A stretch of DNA of 64,000 nucleotides. Origin: Thiomicrorhabdus sediminis (GTDB lineage: Bacteria; Pseudomonadota; Gammaproteobacteria; Thiomicrospirales; Thiomicrospiraceae). The position numbers and the translations under genes are program-made. Positions 36,135 through 46,428 of this stretch are shown in pieces (the first letter of the stretch is position 1; each line of letters begins with the position of its first letter). The DNA lies in NCBI RefSeq assembly GCF_005885815.1, contig NZ_CP040602.1:1503630-1567629 (forward strand), given 5' to 3'. The notes beneath the pieces were generated by a model that saw only the letters and a list, made by a program, of their open reading frames with translations, was not told the origin of the DNA and searched no databases.

Positions 36135-36767
36135 CTACAATTTCACTCCCTGTAATGCGCGTTTAATAATGGCTTCCAATGTTAACCCTTCCTCAAAAGC
36201 CCCTGCAACCATTTTTTCCGCCTGATTGGCTTTATAACCCAAGGCTACCAAAGCATCGCAAGCGGACTGTTGCACCGAGCTGTTAAATAGCGGTGCAACA
36301 GGGTCTGTCGCACTCATGGTACTGCTCTGTGCCGGCTGATAATCCAATACACCGGATTCGACCACCGGCTTGAGGCGATCACGCATCTCTATCAATAAAC
36401 GTTCAGCGGTTTTTTTACCTACCCCCGGAATACGGGTTAAAGCGGACACATCGCCTTGATCGACATGAGAACAGAATTCATTCACAGACATTGCAGACAA
36501 GATACCCAAGGCCATTTTGGCACCGACACCGTTAACTTTAATCAGCGTTTTAAACAGGATTCGCTCCGATTCGGAGGCAAAGCCAAACAGCAACATGGCA
36601 TCTTCGCGCACGTGCATATGGGTCAGGATGGTGACATCTTCGTTGATCGCTTCAAGCTGATAGAAAGTCGACATCGGGGCTTCAATTTCATAACCGACAC
36701 CCTGTACATCCAGCGTTAACATCGGCGGTTGCTTTTGCACCAACTGGCCTCTTAAAAACCCTATCAC
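36135..36767 (-). CDS. ruvA: Holliday junction branch migration protein RuvA
   Basis: A 210-residue junction-binding protein. Domain I is an OB fold (about 1-63), domain II has two helix-hairpin-helix motifs ([13 protein letters not shown] and [13 protein letters not shown]), and domain III (about 160-210) binds RuvB. It lies 74 bp after ruvC on the same strand. Confidence 0.96.
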   Translation of the reverse strand: MIGFLRGQLVQKQPPMLTLDVQGVGYEIEAPMSTFYQLEAINEDVTILTHMHVREDAMLLFGFASESERILFKTLIKVNGVGAKMALGILSAMSVNEFCSHVDQGDVSALTRIPGVGKKTAERLLIEMRDRLKPVVESGVLDYQPAQSSTMSATDPVAPLFNSSVQQSACDALVALGYKANQAEKMVAGAFEEGLTLEAIIKRALQGVKL

Positions 36768-36841
36768 CCTGATCCTCTCCTAAGACTACTTATCGAATAG
36801 TTTTTCTATTGTTTGTATTGTATGAATCGTATGCCGGCCGC

Positions 36842-37363
36842 TTAAAACTTACTGCCTTTGGAAATCTGTTCCGGGTCTATCCCCAACGTCATATAGCGGT
36901 CATGACACAGAGCGCAGGCCAACGCATCGGCAGCATCTTCCTGCGGCGTATCGGTCAGCTTCAAGAGACGTTGTACCATAAACTGAACCTGATCTTTATT
37001 GGCGTGGCCTTTACCGACAATGGTACTTTTAATTTGGGTCGGCGTATATTCCATAATCGGCACATTCTTGATGGCCGCCGCGCACAATACCACGCCTCGC
37101 GCCTGTCCTAGGGTAATGGCAGACTTGGGATTCTTATAAACAAAAACCTTTTCCACCGCCATAATATCGGGTTGATACTGATCGATAATCTGACAGACCG
37201 ATTCAAAAATATTCTTTAAACGCTGCGCCCCGGAAAACTTCTCGACACGAATCACACCACTGACCAGATAATTGGGATTGTAACGACCCGATTCGATAAT
37301 ACCAAAACCGGTTTTACGCGACCCCGGGTCTATTCCTAATATGCGATGTACTGAGGCTGGCAC
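36842..37363 (-). CDS. ruvC: Holliday junction endonuclease RuvC
   Basis: A 173-residue resolvase. The catalytic acids are in GIDPGSRKTG, AVEKVFVYKN and EDAADALACALCH. It cuts four-way junctions within the RuvABC complex. The order ruvC-ruvA-ruvB is conserved, though the yebC gene often found in front is missing here. Confidence 0.96.
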   Translation of the reverse strand: MPASVHRILGIDPGSRKTGFGIIESGRYNPNYLVSGVIRVEKFSGAQRLKNIFESVCQIIDQYQPDIMAVEKVFVYKNPKSAITLGQARGVVLCAAAIKNVPIMEYTPTQIKSTIVGKGHANKDQVQFMVQRLLKLTDTPQEDAADALACALCHDRYMTLGIDPEQISKGSKF

Positions 37364-37400
37364 AATCTAATCACTCTGTAAAATTTAATGCTGTTACTTA

Positions 37401-37430
37401 CAAAAAAGCGGGATCTGATCCCGCTTTATT
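37401..37430 (-). terminator. Terminator of nadA
   Basis: AAAGCGGGAT (37405-37414) pairs with ATCCCGCTTT (37418-37427). On the minus strand a T run follows, ending nadA before ruvC. Confidence 0.88.
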
Positions 37431-37435
37431 CTAAC

Positions 37436-38542
37436 CTAAGATGTCGACTTAACCAGCCCTGCTTGTCGGGAAAAATCCAACATTCGCTGCAATGAAACCA
37501 AGGCCTTTTTACGCACGGTTTCATCAATTTCCACCTGCGGTGCTTTATTGCGCAAACATTCGGCCAAGTTCTGCAAGCCATTCATCGCCATCCAAGGACA
37601 GTGCGCACAACTGTTGCAAGAATCGGTTTTACTACCGGTTGGTGCAATATAGAGCTGCTTATTCGGTGCCAACTGCTGCATCTTATAGAAAATACCGTAG
37701 TCGGTAGCAACGATAAACTCGTTATCGTCCATCTCCTGTACCGCATTGAGCAAGACCTTGGTGGAACCGACCACATCGGCCTGTTCAACGACATCGGCAG
37801 GTGACTCCGGATGGACAAGAACCTTGGCATGAGGATGCTCTTCACGCAAACGCTGCAGTTCAAACTTTTTGAATTCATCATGCACGATACAATGACCTTG
37901 CCAGCGAATCATCTCCACTCCTGTCTGCTGCTCAATCCAGTGACCTAGGTGACGGTCCGGCCCCCAGATAATCTTTTCTCCCTGTGCTTTAAGATGGGAG
38001 ACGATCTGCAATGCATTACCCGAAGTCACTACCCAGTCGGCAATCGCTTTGACTTCGGCACTGGTATTGGCATAAACCACTACAGTATGATCGGGATATT
38101 GGGCGCAAAATTTGGCGAATTCATCGGCCGGACAACCGACATCCAAGGAACAATTAGCATTCAGATCGGGCATCAGCACGGTTTTCTCGGGGCTCAGCAT
38201 CTTGGCGGTTTCACCCATAAAACGCACGCCGCAAACCACCAGCATATCGGCATCACTTTGCGCGCCGAAATTGGCCATTTCCAAAGAGTCGGCAACAATA
38301 CCGCCGGTTTCTTCCGCCAACTGCTGCAAGGCATCATCGACATAATAATGGGCGACCAGCTTGGCATTATTGGCTTTCAGCAACTGTTTGATTTCATCAA
38401 TCAACTCTTGCTTTTGCGCATTGTTCAACCAAGGTTGGGTGGGCGCATTCGCCGCTAGCTGCTGAATACGCCCTTCCAATGCCACCGGAATCTGATGTGC
38501 CGGATTTTCGGACTGCTGTTGTGCTGTTTCTGCAACGGACAT
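37436..38542 (-). CDS. nadA: Quinolinate synthase A
   Basis: A 368-residue [4Fe-4S] enzyme that condenses iminoaspartate with dihydroxyacetone phosphate to quinolinate for NAD synthesis. Likely cluster ligands are Cys in the [13 protein letters not shown] region, and the [14 protein letters not shown] segment near residue 310. The [13 protein letters not shown] segment belongs to the first pseudo-repeat. It is 12 bp downstream of aspS, so it is likely cotranscribed with it. Confidence 0.95.
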   Translation of the reverse strand: MSVAETAQQQSENPAHQIPVALEGRIQQLAANAPTQPWLNNAQKQELIDEIKQLLKANNAKLVAHYYVDDALQQLAEETGGIVADSLEMANFGAQSDADMLVVCGVRFMGETAKMLSPEKTVLMPDLNANCSLDVGCPADEFAKFCAQYPDHTVVVYANTSAEVKAIADWVVTSGNALQIVSHLKAQGEKIIWGPDRHLGHWIEQQTGVEMIRWQGHCIVHDEFKKFELQRLREEHPHAKVLVHPESPADVVEQADVVGSTKVLLNAVQEMDDNEFIVATDYGIFYKMQQLAPNKQLYIAPTGSKTDSCNSCAHCPWMAMNGLQNLAECLRNKAPQVEIDETVRKKALVSLQRMLDFSRQAGLVKSTS

Positions 38543-38554
38543 GGTTTAACCCGA

Positions 38555-40339
38555 TTACTTGTCCGCGCTACGCTGCGGCTTGCGGTAACGCAACAACAGA
38601 TCTTCAAGCTGTGCGTTATCAACCATACCCGGCGCTTCGGTTAGAGGACAGGCAGCTGATTGCGTTTTCGGGAAGGCGATAACGTCACGAATTGACGGAA
38701 TATCACCAAGAATCATAATCAAACGATCCAGACCGAACGCCATACCGGCATGCGGAGGACAACCGAACTTCAATGCATCCAACAAGAAACCAAACTTCTC
38801 TGTCGCTTCCTCATCTGATATCCCCAGTAGCTTGAATACCGCCGCCTGCATGTGAGTATCGTGAATACGCACTGAACCGCCCCCCACTTCAAGACCATTG
38901 ATAACCAAGTCATAAGCACGTGACAGCATTTGATGCGGCGCTTCGTGGTTAAGGATTTCTTCGGTACTCGCTTTCGGTTGTGTAAACGGATGGTGGATCG
39001 CTACCATACGAGCGGTCTCTTCATCGGCTTCGAACATTGGGAAATCAACAACCCAAACCGGCTTGAATCGACCTTCAAGCATACCTAGGTCTTCACCCAA
39101 CTTGACACGCAAGGCTCCCATCGCATCGTTAACCACCTTGGCACTATCGGCACCAAAGAATACGATATCGCCGTCTTCAGCGCCGACGCGTTGCATGATA
39201 TCCATCACCTGATCCGGGAAGAACTTGATGATTGGCGATTGCAGACCATCCAAGCCGGCGGACAAATCATTGACCTTGATATAAGCCAGACCTTTGGCGC
39301 CGTAGATACCGACAAACTTGGTGTATTCATCAATCTCTTTACGAGATAGTTCTCCACCTTTCGGTACGCGCAAGGCGACAACACGACCATTCGGATCTTT
39401 TGCCGGTCCGGCAAACACCTTGAACTCGATATCCTGCAATAGATCGGCAATATCGACCAACTGCATATTGATTCGTAGATCCGGGCGATCGATACCGTAT
39501 TTCTCAATGGCATCGGCATAGGTCATACGTGGGAAGTCACCATCAAATTCATAACCGATAGTCTCTTTAAAAAGGTGCTTAGCCAGCCCTTCCATCATAT
39601 TCATAACCTGTTCTTCGGTCATAAACGAGGTTTCGATATCCAACTGGGTGAATTCCGGCTGACGATCGGCACGCAAATCTTCATCACGGAAACAACGAGT
39701 GATCTGATAGTAACGGTCAAAACCGGACATCATCAACAACTGTTTAAACAGCTGTGGCGACTGTGGCAAGGCAAAAAATTTGTTTGCATGGGTACGACTT
39801 GGTACCAAGTAATCACGCGCGCCTTCTGGAGTCGACTTGGTCAGGATCGGCGTTTCGATATCCATAAAGTTATTGTCGTCAAGATAACGACGCATAGCGC
39901 GAGTTACGTTATAACGCAGTTTTAGATTGTTCTGCATTTCATCGCGGCGCAAATCGATGTAACGATATTTCAAACGAGTCTCTTCACCGACATTTTTTTC
40001 ATCCAACTGGAACGGGATCGGCTCAGCCATACTCAAAACATTGAGTTCACTGGCGACGATCTCGATTTTACCCGTGGCCATATTCGGGTTAATGGTACCT
40101 TCGGTACGAGCGATAACCTTGCCGGTAATTTGCAAAACACACTCGGCACGCAGTTTTTCAGCCTTAGCAAAGTTTTCCTCAGCATCGGGATTAACCACCA
40201 CTTGCACCAAACCTTCACGGTCACGTAAATCGATAAAGATTACCCCACCGTGGTCACGGCGACGATGCACCCAACCTGCAACGGTAACGGTTTGGTCAAT
40301 AAATGATTCTGTTACTTGCCCACAATACTGCGTACGCAT
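38555..40339 (-). CDS. aspS: Aspartyl-tRNA synthetase
   Basis: A 594-residue class IIb synthetase of the bacterial type. The OB-fold anticodon domain (about 1-110) starts MRTQYCGQV, motif 2 is [19 protein letters not shown], the GAD insertion domain fills about 290-410, and motif 3 is [12 protein letters not shown]. coli AspRS has 590 residues. Whether it charges tRNA-Asn as well cannot be told without the full genome. Confidence 0.96.
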   Translation of the reverse strand: MRTQYCGQVTESFIDQTVTVAGWVHRRRDHGGVIFIDLRDREGLVQVVVNPDAEENFAKAEKLRAECVLQITGKVIARTEGTINPNMATGKIEIVASELNVLSMAEPIPFQLDEKNVGEETRLKYRYIDLRRDEMQNNLKLRYNVTRAMRRYLDDNNFMDIETPILTKSTPEGARDYLVPSRTHANKFFALPQSPQLFKQLLMMSGFDRYYQITRCFRDEDLRADRQPEFTQLDIETSFMTEEQVMNMMEGLAKHLFKETIGYEFDGDFPRMTYADAIEKYGIDRPDLRINMQLVDIADLLQDIEFKVFAGPAKDPNGRVVALRVPKGGELSRKEIDEYTKFVGIYGAKGLAYIKVNDLSAGLDGLQSPIIKFFPDQVMDIMQRVGAEDGDIVFFGADSAKVVNDAMGALRVKLGEDLGMLEGRFKPVWVVDFPMFEADEETARMVAIHHPFTQPKASTEEILNHEAPHQMLSRAYDLVINGLEVGGGSVRIHDTHMQAAVFKLLGISDEEATEKFGFLLDALKFGCPPHAGMAFGLDRLIMILGDIPSIRDVIAFPKTQSAACPLTEAPGMVDNAQLEDLLLRYRKPQRSADK

Positions 40340-40426
40340 ATTTTAAAACCCTTTGTCTAACAGCCTTGCTGTCTTTGTTGTGATTGCCGATGCAATCGAT
40401 TCAGTTAATTAATCCAACAATGCCGT

Positions 40427-41143
40427 TTAGGCACCGTCATTATTCAGTGTTTTTCTAGCCGGCGTTATGGGCTGGCTTGGCCCCGCTTCGATATCAATAT
40501 CTATAGCCTGAACCTTGGTAATATTCTTTTTCGGTGCATCCGGCACAACCACACCACCGGATATCAGCATTTTCAAAGCGGCATCGACACTGAGGTTAAG
40601 TTCGATAATCTCATTACGTGAGGCCATAATAAAAAAGCCCGATGTCGGGTTCGGCGTGGTCGGCACAAACAGGTTAACCACATCTTCCAAACCGGTTTTC
40701 GTCTGCGCTTCACCACGACTGGTACTGGTTTGAAACGCCAGTGTCCACAGATCCTTGCGTGGATACTCAATCAAGTAGACTTTTTCGAATGTCTGATCGC
40801 CAGAGCCGAACACCGCCTCGGCAATCTGTTTTACCGCATTGTAGATTGAACGCACCAATGGAATTCTTGATAACAAGGATTCCCACATCGCAACCAAGCG
40901 CGTGCCTAAAAAGTTAGCGACGATCACACCGGTCACCAACACCAGCAACACCGACAGCAACAGACCGAAACCGGGAATATCCACGCCAAGATAATATTCA
41001 GGTCGATAGTGCTCAGGTATAAGCAACAACGTCTGATCAAACAGATCTACTAAAAACTTAATGACTGCAAAAGTCACCCCAAGAGGTAACCAGACAAGCA
41101 AACCGGCAATAAGATAACGCTTTAAAAAAGCCACTGGAGCCAA
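40427..41143 (-). CDS. DUF502 family inner-membrane protein
   Basis: A 238-residue membrane protein of the DUF502 family, recognisable from LKRYLIAGLLVWLPLGVTFAVIKFLVDLFD, the second hydrophobic segment GFGLLLSVLLVLVTGVIVANFLG, and the PTTPNPTSGFFIM motif. The function is unknown. DUF502 genes commonly sit just upstream of aspS in proteobacteria, as here (87 bp). Confidence 0.88.
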   Translation of the reverse strand: MAPVAFLKRYLIAGLLVWLPLGVTFAVIKFLVDLFDQTLLLIPEHYRPEYYLGVDIPGFGLLLSVLLVLVTGVIVANFLGTRLVAMWESLLSRIPLVRSIYNAVKQIAEAVFGSGDQTFEKVYLIEYPRKDLWTLAFQTSTSRGEAQTKTGLEDVVNLFVPTTPNPTSGFFIMASRNEIIELNLSVDAALKMLISGGVVVPDAPKKNITKVQAIDIDIEAGPSQPITPARKTLNNDGA

Positions 41144-41404
41144 CCTTGTTTAATCAGACAAAACAAACCTCATATTATAAAGGATTTCGCAATCGTTTTA
41201 TAAAGGTTTTACCCTGTATTACAAAAACAATGTTTTTTAACCCAAAGGAAGGCTTTGTCGAACTTCCGCGTTTGCTCAAATCGTATTTTTAATATTGACT
41301 CACCAAATGACATTACTGACATTTTTTTGCTAAAGTAGCGAAAATAAAAGATCGGTCAAATACCGGCACGATTACTTTAATTCACAACAGTTAGGATTTT
41401 ATGC

Positions 41405-42205
41405 ATGGATGCGATCAGTTCTCTGCCTCTTGGTGGCCAACTCTTATTAAGCGGCATTATCGCCCTGGTGGTAGGTAGTTTTATCTCCATGCTCAGCTAT
41501 CGTTTACCCAAACACCTGTTGGAAAACTCTGACGAACCCGTTCTAAAAACCATCAGTGTCGGCGGATCCAAATGCCCTAAATGCGGTAGCAACCTACCGT
41601 GGTACAGGTTGATTCCGGTTTTCAGCTGGCTTGCCAGCAAAGGCCGTTGCCATCATTGCGGCAACCCGATTTCCGCTCGCTATCCACTGATTGAACTGAG
41701 CACCCTACTGTTAACGCTTGCTTGTGTCTGGCAATTCGGTTTGGGGCTGCAAGGCATTGCCGCTATTGCATTTAGCTGGATTCTATTGACCATCAGCGTT
41801 ATCGATATTGAACACCAGTTGATTCTAGACAACCTGAGCCTGCCGCTAATGTGGCTAGGTTTGCTGTTAAGTACTCAAGGCACTTTTACCGACACCAACA
41901 GCGCCATTTGGGGAGCCGCTACCGGTTATCTTTTATTGTGGCTGGTTTTCCACAGCTTCAAACTGCTGACAGGTAAAGAAGGCATGGGGTATGGCGACTT
42001 TAAACTGCTGGCCGCGCTTGGCGCCTGGTTTGGTATAGCCGCTTTGGCACAAATCATCTTAATTGCGGCCATTTCCAGCATTGTCATTACCGTTACTGCC
42101 ATCCTTGCCAAAGGTAGAGACAAATCCCAGCCAATGGCTTTCGGCCCGTTCTTAGCCATTGCCGGTTGGGTCAGCCTGTTTTTCGGCAGCGAGCTCTTTG
42201 GCTAA
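41405..42205 (+). CDS. pilD: Type IV prepilin peptidase / N-methyltransferase
   Basis: A 266-residue polytopic inner-membrane aspartyl protease that cleaves and methylates type IV prepilins or type II secretion pseudopilins. The N-terminal cytoplasmic domain has two CxxC pairs (CPKCGSN and CHHCGN). The two catalytic Asp are in VIDIEHQLILDN and GYGDFKLLAALG. No other pil genes lie near it, so the pilBC genes must be elsewhere. It starts a few bases after an upstream ATG without a clear ribosome site. Confidence 0.93.
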   Translation: MDAISSLPLGGQLLLSGIIALVVGSFISMLSYRLPKHLLENSDEPVLKTISVGGSKCPKCGSNLPWYRLIPVFSWLASKGRCHHCGNPISARYPLIELSTLLLTLACVWQFGLGLQGIAAIAFSWILLTISVIDIEHQLILDNLSLPLMWLGLLLSTQGTFTDTNSAIWGAATGYLLLWLVFHSFKLLTGKEGMGYGDFKLLAALGAWFGIAALAQIILIAAISSIVITVTAILAKGRDKSQPMAFGPFLAIAGWVSLFFGSELFG

Positions 42206-42243
42206 CCACCCTGTAAAATACCAGAAACTCAAGCACAAACAAT

Positions 42244-42283
42244 AAAAAAGCGCGGCAACCTCTTGGTTAACCGCGCTTTTTAT
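42244..42283. terminator. Bidirectional terminator between pilD and the DUF3579 gene
   Basis: AAAGCGCGG (42247-42255) pairs with CCGCGCTTT (42271-42279), with an inner AACC/GGTT stem and flanking A and T runs. Confidence 0.9.
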
Positions 42284-42334
42284 TGACATGCAAACCTGGC
42301 TAGAACAAATCAACCGCCTGTAATTTACCTGGAA

Positions 42335-42625
42335 TTAACTGCCTAATTTCGATTCGACCATATCACAAACCTCGACCATCTTCAGACCGTTGGTTTTGAC
42401 AAAATTCATGACATAATCAAACATTACCGGATTCTCATCCGCCAAATTTGTATCAATCACTAAACATTTCTGACCTTCAAACAACTCTGGGTGCAATAGA
42501 TCAGAATATACCAGACGCTGTTTATCATAGGTTGCACCCATTGATGAAACACGGTCAATCCAATCACTCGGTCTAAATTTGCGTCCATCTTCTGTGACGC
42601 CTTGAATAACATACTTACAATGCAC
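42335..42625 (-). CDS. DUF3579 family protein
   Basis: A 96-residue soluble protein. The start YVIQGVTEDGRKFRPSDW is typical of DUF3579, a small family of unknown function in beta- and gammaproteobacteria. No signal peptide or membrane segment. It stands alone between a terminator and the AT-rich region before the DAHP synthase gene. Confidence 0.8.
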   Translation of the reverse strand: MHCKYVIQGVTEDGRKFRPSDWIDRVSSMGATYDKQRLVYSDLLHPELFEGQKCLVIDTNLADENPVMFDYVMNFVKTNGLKMVEVCDMVESKLGS

Positions 42626-43040
42626 TTCGGCAACCCATCTATTGTTTTGTTTGTCTTTTCTTAAAATTGCGATAATTTTAGCATATTAAACCCAGCAATT
42701 AAGTAGCTAAATCCCCTAAAATCAATGTTTTTTATCTATGAATACCATTGACGCAAACTATAAATCCCAGTTTTTGATTATTTTTCAAACAGATTTGGAT
42801 TTTTTTTCGATTTCATGGCACATCGAATGCGCTAAAGTGGCATAATATGGCGTCCGACTATTTATTATTAATTTATCTATCAATTTTTTATATAGTAGGG
42901 TTGGAAAAGGCTTGAGTAAGCACTATAGAGTTTTTACCCAAAACTCTAAAAACAATAGTAATTTACCAAATTCGACTTTTAACTCAATCCAAAGAAGATT
43001 TTTTTAAAGAGATTTAACACACTAGTAAGGCATTAAAAAG
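42626..43040. promoter_or_regulatory. Long AT-rich regulatory region between the DUF3579 gene and the DAHP synthase gene
   Basis: A 415-bp region without a gene. It holds a sigma-54-like motif TGGCACATCGAATGC (42816-42830; GG and GC separated by exactly ten bases), a CATAAT about 20 bp beyond it, and an 8-bp hairpin AGAGTTTT/AAAACTCT (42927-42947). The DAHP synthase ATG has only a weak ribosome site. I found no aromatic leader peptide. Confidence 0.45.
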
Positions 43041-44126
43041 ATGACGCAGTATCTAACAGACGATACCAGAATTAAAAACCAAGCTGAAGTTCGTTCCCCA
43101 TTGGAACTTCACGAGCAGTATCCACTTAGCGAAGCGGCTGCTCAAACGGTTTATGATACGCGTCAGCAAATTCATAATATCCTTGCTGGACGTGATGACC
43201 GTCTGCTCGTAGTAATAGGACCATGCTCGATTCACGACCCGCAAGCGGCGCGTGAATATGCTGAGCGTTTAAAAACACAAATCGAAGCACACAAAGAAGA
43301 CCTATTGATTGTGATGCGCGTGTATTTTGAAAAACCGCGCACTACAGTTGGCTGGAAAGGATTAATTAACGATCCGGATCTAAATGAGTCATTCCAGATC
43401 AATAAAGGTTTGGGCTTGGCGCGCAGCCTTCTGCAAGATGTCAATGAGATGGGCGTACCTGCTGCCACCGAGTTCTTGGATTTGATTTCTCCACAGTACA
43501 TTGCTGATTTGATTTCATGGGGAGCGATAGGTGCTCGCACCACTGAAAGCCAGGGACACCGTGAACTGGCTTCCGGCCTATCCTGTCCGGTTGGTTTCAA
43601 AAACGGAACCGACGGCGGTTTCAAGATTGCGGTTGATGCGATTCGCGCCGCCAATAAGCCACACATTTTCATGTCGTTGAGCAAAGCTGGTCATTCCGCT
43701 ATTTTTGAAACTTCCGGTAATGAAGATTGTCACGTTATTTTACGTGGCGGTAACGATGGCCCGAACTATGAGCCGCAATTTGTTGCCGAAGCGGTTAAAC
43801 AGCTACAGCTAGCAGACGTGCAAGACAAGTTAATGATCGACTGCAGCCATGCCAACAGCAGTAAAAAACATAAAAACCAGATTATTGTTGCCCAATCCAT
43901 TGCCGATCAGTTAGCGGCCGGTAGTGAATTCATTATGGGTGCTATGGTGGAAAGTCACCTGGTTGAAGGTCGACAAGATGTTGAACCAGGTAAGCAGCTT
44001 TGCTATGGTCAGAGTATTACCGACGCTTGTATCGACTGGACCGACAGTCTGGATGTATTGGAATCACTGGCCGCAGGTGTACGTAAACGCCGCGAAAAAA
44101 ACCAGCATAAGCAAAAAGAAGCTTAA
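43041..44126 (+). CDS. 3-deoxy-7-phosphoheptulonate (DAHP) synthase, class I AroF/G/H type
   Basis: A 361-residue enzyme joining phosphoenolpyruvate and erythrose 4-phosphate, the first step of the shikimate pathway. VVIGPCSIHD, the FEKPRTTVGWKGLINDP loop, GARTTESQGHRELASG and DCSHANSSKKH are intact. The N-terminal extension that carries the aromatic amino-acid feedback site is present, but I cannot decide whether it responds to Tyr, Phe or Trp. It is monocistronic, with its own terminator. Confidence 0.94.
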   Translation: MTQYLTDDTRIKNQAEVRSPLELHEQYPLSEAAAQTVYDTRQQIHNILAGRDDRLLVVIGPCSIHDPQAAREYAERLKTQIEAHKEDLLIVMRVYFEKPRTTVGWKGLINDPDLNESFQINKGLGLARSLLQDVNEMGVPAATEFLDLISPQYIADLISWGAIGARTTESQGHRELASGLSCPVGFKNGTDGGFKIAVDAIRAANKPHIFMSLSKAGHSAIFETSGNEDCHVILRGGNDGPNYEPQFVAEAVKQLQLADVQDKLMIDCSHANSSKKHKNQIIVAQSIADQLAAGSEFIMGAMVESHLVEGRQDVEPGKQLCYGQSITDACIDWTDSLDVLESLAAGVRKRREKNQHKQKEA

Positions 44127-44144
44127 TTCATTATTTGCTTCCAA

Positions 44145-44186
44145 TAAAAAAGCCGAGACGCCAATTCTAGCTCTCGGCTTTTTTAC
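44145..44186. terminator. Bidirectional terminator after the DAHP synthase gene
   Basis: AGCCGAGA (44151-44158) pairs with TCTCGGCT (44172-44179), with A and T runs. It also serves the convergent thiL. Confidence 0.9.
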
Positions 44187-44217
44187 ATGTGCCGCTTTAT
44201 AAACGCGCAAACAGATC

Positions 44218-45264
44218 TTAACTAAAATGCAAATAACCGCCGACCTTGTCGACTTGAAAAGGTTTCGCATTTAACTTCAATTGAATCTTGGATTGCTGAC
44301 TTTCCGCCGCTAAACCAACTTCACCAATGACTGTTAATTTCACCCCCAGCAATTCCGCTACCGAATCCATTTCGGCGAAATCGTCTTTTTGTGCGGTAAA
44401 ACAGAGCTGATAATCATCGCCACCATACAATACCGGCGACCAATCATCGCTTGCTTTAACATAGTTTTTCAGCGCATCGGATAACGGAATATCAGCAACC
44501 TCAATCACTGCTTGCAAAGGCATTGCGGATTTTACTGAAGACTGTTCAATAATATGGTTCAAATCAGCCAATAAACCGTCGGAAATATCGATGGCACTGG
44601 AAGCGTAATCCTTAATCAAATCGGCAATAAACACCTGCGGCTGCGGGCAATGCAACGCTTTCAATAACAGACTTTGCTGCTCTGCACTTAAGGCCTGCAA
44701 GACCTCAGCAGACATAGTGTTTAACGCAATCTTTAAACCGACCGCGGCATCGCCAATAGTATTACTTACACAAACCAAATCACCCGGTTGCGCCGTTGAG
44801 CGCAATACCGCCTGCTGTTTATCAACCCAACCTTGTGCCGTTACCGTAATCGTCAAAGGCCCTTTGGTGGTATCCCCGCCAATCAACTTAATATCATACT
44901 GTTCGGCAATCGCTTTTAAACCGGCACTAAATTCTTTTAACCAATCACTATCATTATCAGGCAAGGTCAAGGCCAACGAAAAAAACGCCGGAATCGCCCC
45001 CATCGCCGCCAAATCGCTGAGATTGACCGCGACCGCTTTCCAAGCGATATCGTAAGCTTTGGCATCACCCGGAAAGTGCACCCCTTTTACCAAGGTATCG
45101 GTGACCACCACCAACTGCTTACCCACAGGAACATCAAGCACGGCACCATCGTCACCAATGCCAATTTCGTCTTGCGAAAGCCCCGCACTTAAAGGCTTGA
45201 AACAGTCATCAATTAATTGGAACTCGTTTGCCAAAATCCATCTAACCTTATATTCATTAACCAT
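44218..45264 (-). CDS. thiL: Thiamine-monophosphate kinase
   Basis: A 348-residue (at most) kinase converting thiamine phosphate to thiamine diphosphate. GIGDDGAVL (Mg/ATP), AVNLSDLAAMGA, GGDTTKGPLTIT and AIDISDGLLADL are all present. The ATG at 45264 lacks a ribosome site; family alignment (NEFQLID) suggests a TTG near 45234 as alternative. It ends the nrdR-rib-nusB-thiL cluster. A terminator sits between nusB and thiL, so some thiL expression may be separate. Confidence 0.93.
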   Translation of the reverse strand: MVNEYKVRWILANEFQLIDDCFKPLSAGLSQDEIGIGDDGAVLDVPVGKQLVVVTDTLVKGVHFPGDAKAYDIAWKAVAVNLSDLAAMGAIPAFFSLALTLPDNDSDWLKEFSAGLKAIAEQYDIKLIGGDTTKGPLTITVTAQGWVDKQQAVLRSTAQPGDLVCVSNTIGDAAVGLKIALNTMSAEVLQALSAEQQSLLLKALHCPQPQVFIADLIKDYASSAIDISDGLLADLNHIIEQSSVKSAMPLQAVIEVADIPLSDALKNYVKASDDWSPVLYGGDDYQLCFTAQKDDFAEMDSVAELLGVKLTVIGEVGLAAESQQSKIQLKLNAKPFQVDKVGGYLHFS

Positions 45265-45309
45265 CAGCCGAGCACTGATAAATGCTATTGATTCAACAAC
45301 CTATAGCGA

Positions 45310-45338
45310 TAAAAAAAGCCCCTTACGGGGCTTTTATC
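45310..45338. terminator. Terminator between nusB and thiL
   Basis: GCCCC and GGGGC close a short TTAC loop (45318-45331), extended by A/T pairs and flanked by A and T runs. On the minus strand it should end most nusB transcripts. Confidence 0.85.
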
Positions 45339-45345
45339 AATTGGC

Positions 45346-45828
45346 TTAAAGCCCCATTTCCAGCTTTCTCAACTGTTTGGCGACCTTATCCAAAACACCG
45401 TTTATATATTTGTGCGACTCTTCCGCACCAAAACGCTTGGCCAACTCGACACTTTCATTGATCACCACACGGTATGGAATTTCAATCTTGGTCTGCAACT
45501 CATAAGAACCAATTCGCAAAATGGCACGCTCGACCGGATCAATACGAGTGACGGCACGATCCAAGTAGTCGGCATACAATGTATCCAACTGTTCGGCATT
45601 GGCAGAGACTTCACTAATCAGCTCTTTAAACCAGTCAAATTCAAGACCTTCCAATAAACCGTCTTCATTAAACTGTTTGATGATTTGCGGGATCTCTTCA
45701 TTGGTCATCTGCCATTGATACAAGCCTTGCAGCGCCACACGACGCGACTGACTACGTGCAGAAACCTTCTTTTCAGGTTCAATTACTTCTTCGCCTTGAC
45801 CCGGCTGAATATCATTGATCGTTTTCAT
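45346..45828 (-). CDS. nusB: Transcription antitermination protein NusB
   Basis: A 160-residue all-helical protein that with NusE binds boxA RNA of rRNA operons. RSQSRRVALQGLYQWQM at the start and GVLDKVAKQLRKLE at the end are typical, along with IPYRVVINESVELAKRFG. There is an N-terminal extension of about 25 residues compared with E. coli NusB. Its ATG overlaps the ribH stop by one base (TAATG), giving translational coupling. Confidence 0.95.
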   Translation of the reverse strand: MKTINDIQPGQGEEVIEPEKKVSARSQSRRVALQGLYQWQMTNEEIPQIIKQFNEDGLLEGLEFDWFKELISEVSANAEQLDTLYADYLDRAVTRIDPVERAILRIGSYELQTKIEIPYRVVINESVELAKRFGAEESHKYINGVLDKVAKQLRKLEMGL

Positions 45829-46289
45829 TAAAGCTGCTTCAACACATTAACCATTTCAATTGCTGCAAGAGTACATTCTTCACCCTTGTTACCCGCTTTA
45901 GTACCGGCACGCTCGATCGCTTGCTCAATACTGTCCACCGTCAATACACCGAAAGAAACCGGCACACCTGTTTGCAACTGGACCTGACCAATACCTTTAA
46001 CGCATTCACCGGCCACATAATCAAAATGAGGCGTACCGCCACGAATCACCGCACCAACCGCAACAATCGCATCATAGTTACCAGATTGAGCCATCTTCTG
46101 AACCGCTACCGGAATTTCGAAAGCACCCGGAACCATTACTTTAGTGATATTCGCTTCATCACCACCGTGGCGTACAATCGTGTCTACCGCACCTTCAACC
46201 AGGTGATCTACAACGAAACTGTTAAAACGACCGACAACCAAGCCGATTTTCATACCTTCAGCGGTTAGGTTTCCTACAATGGTTTCCAT
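45828..46289 (-). CDS. ribH: 6,7-dimethyl-8-ribityllumazine synthase
   Basis: A 153-residue enzyme for the penultimate riboflavin step, normally a 60-mer capsid or smaller oligomer. Substrate-binding segments are [30 protein letters not shown] and [13 protein letters not shown] (with the catalytic His). The ATG at 46289 has a GAGATAAGA ribosome site; the frame is open five codons further. Confidence 0.96.
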   Translation of the reverse strand: METIVGNLTAEGMKIGLVVGRFNSFVVDHLVEGAVDTIVRHGGDEANITKVMVPGAFEIPVAVQKMAQSGNYDAIVAVGAVIRGGTPHFDYVAGECVKGIGQVQLQTGVPVSFGVLTVDSIEQAIERAGTKAGNKGEECTLAAIEMVNVLKQL

Positions 46290-46428
46290 ATTCTTATCTC
46301 TCAAAACGGTTCAAAGGTGAGCGTCCAGCCAACTGGACTTTGATAGCGCGCTATTTTGCCATAATTTCACCATAAACAGGAACTTATTCACAGTTATTTA
46401 GCCGCCATCCAAATGCAATGAATTTGGT

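Noticed and set aside
37949-38458. 169-codon open frame antisense to nadA
   Set aside because: It shadows a well conserved NadA and shows no domain of its own.
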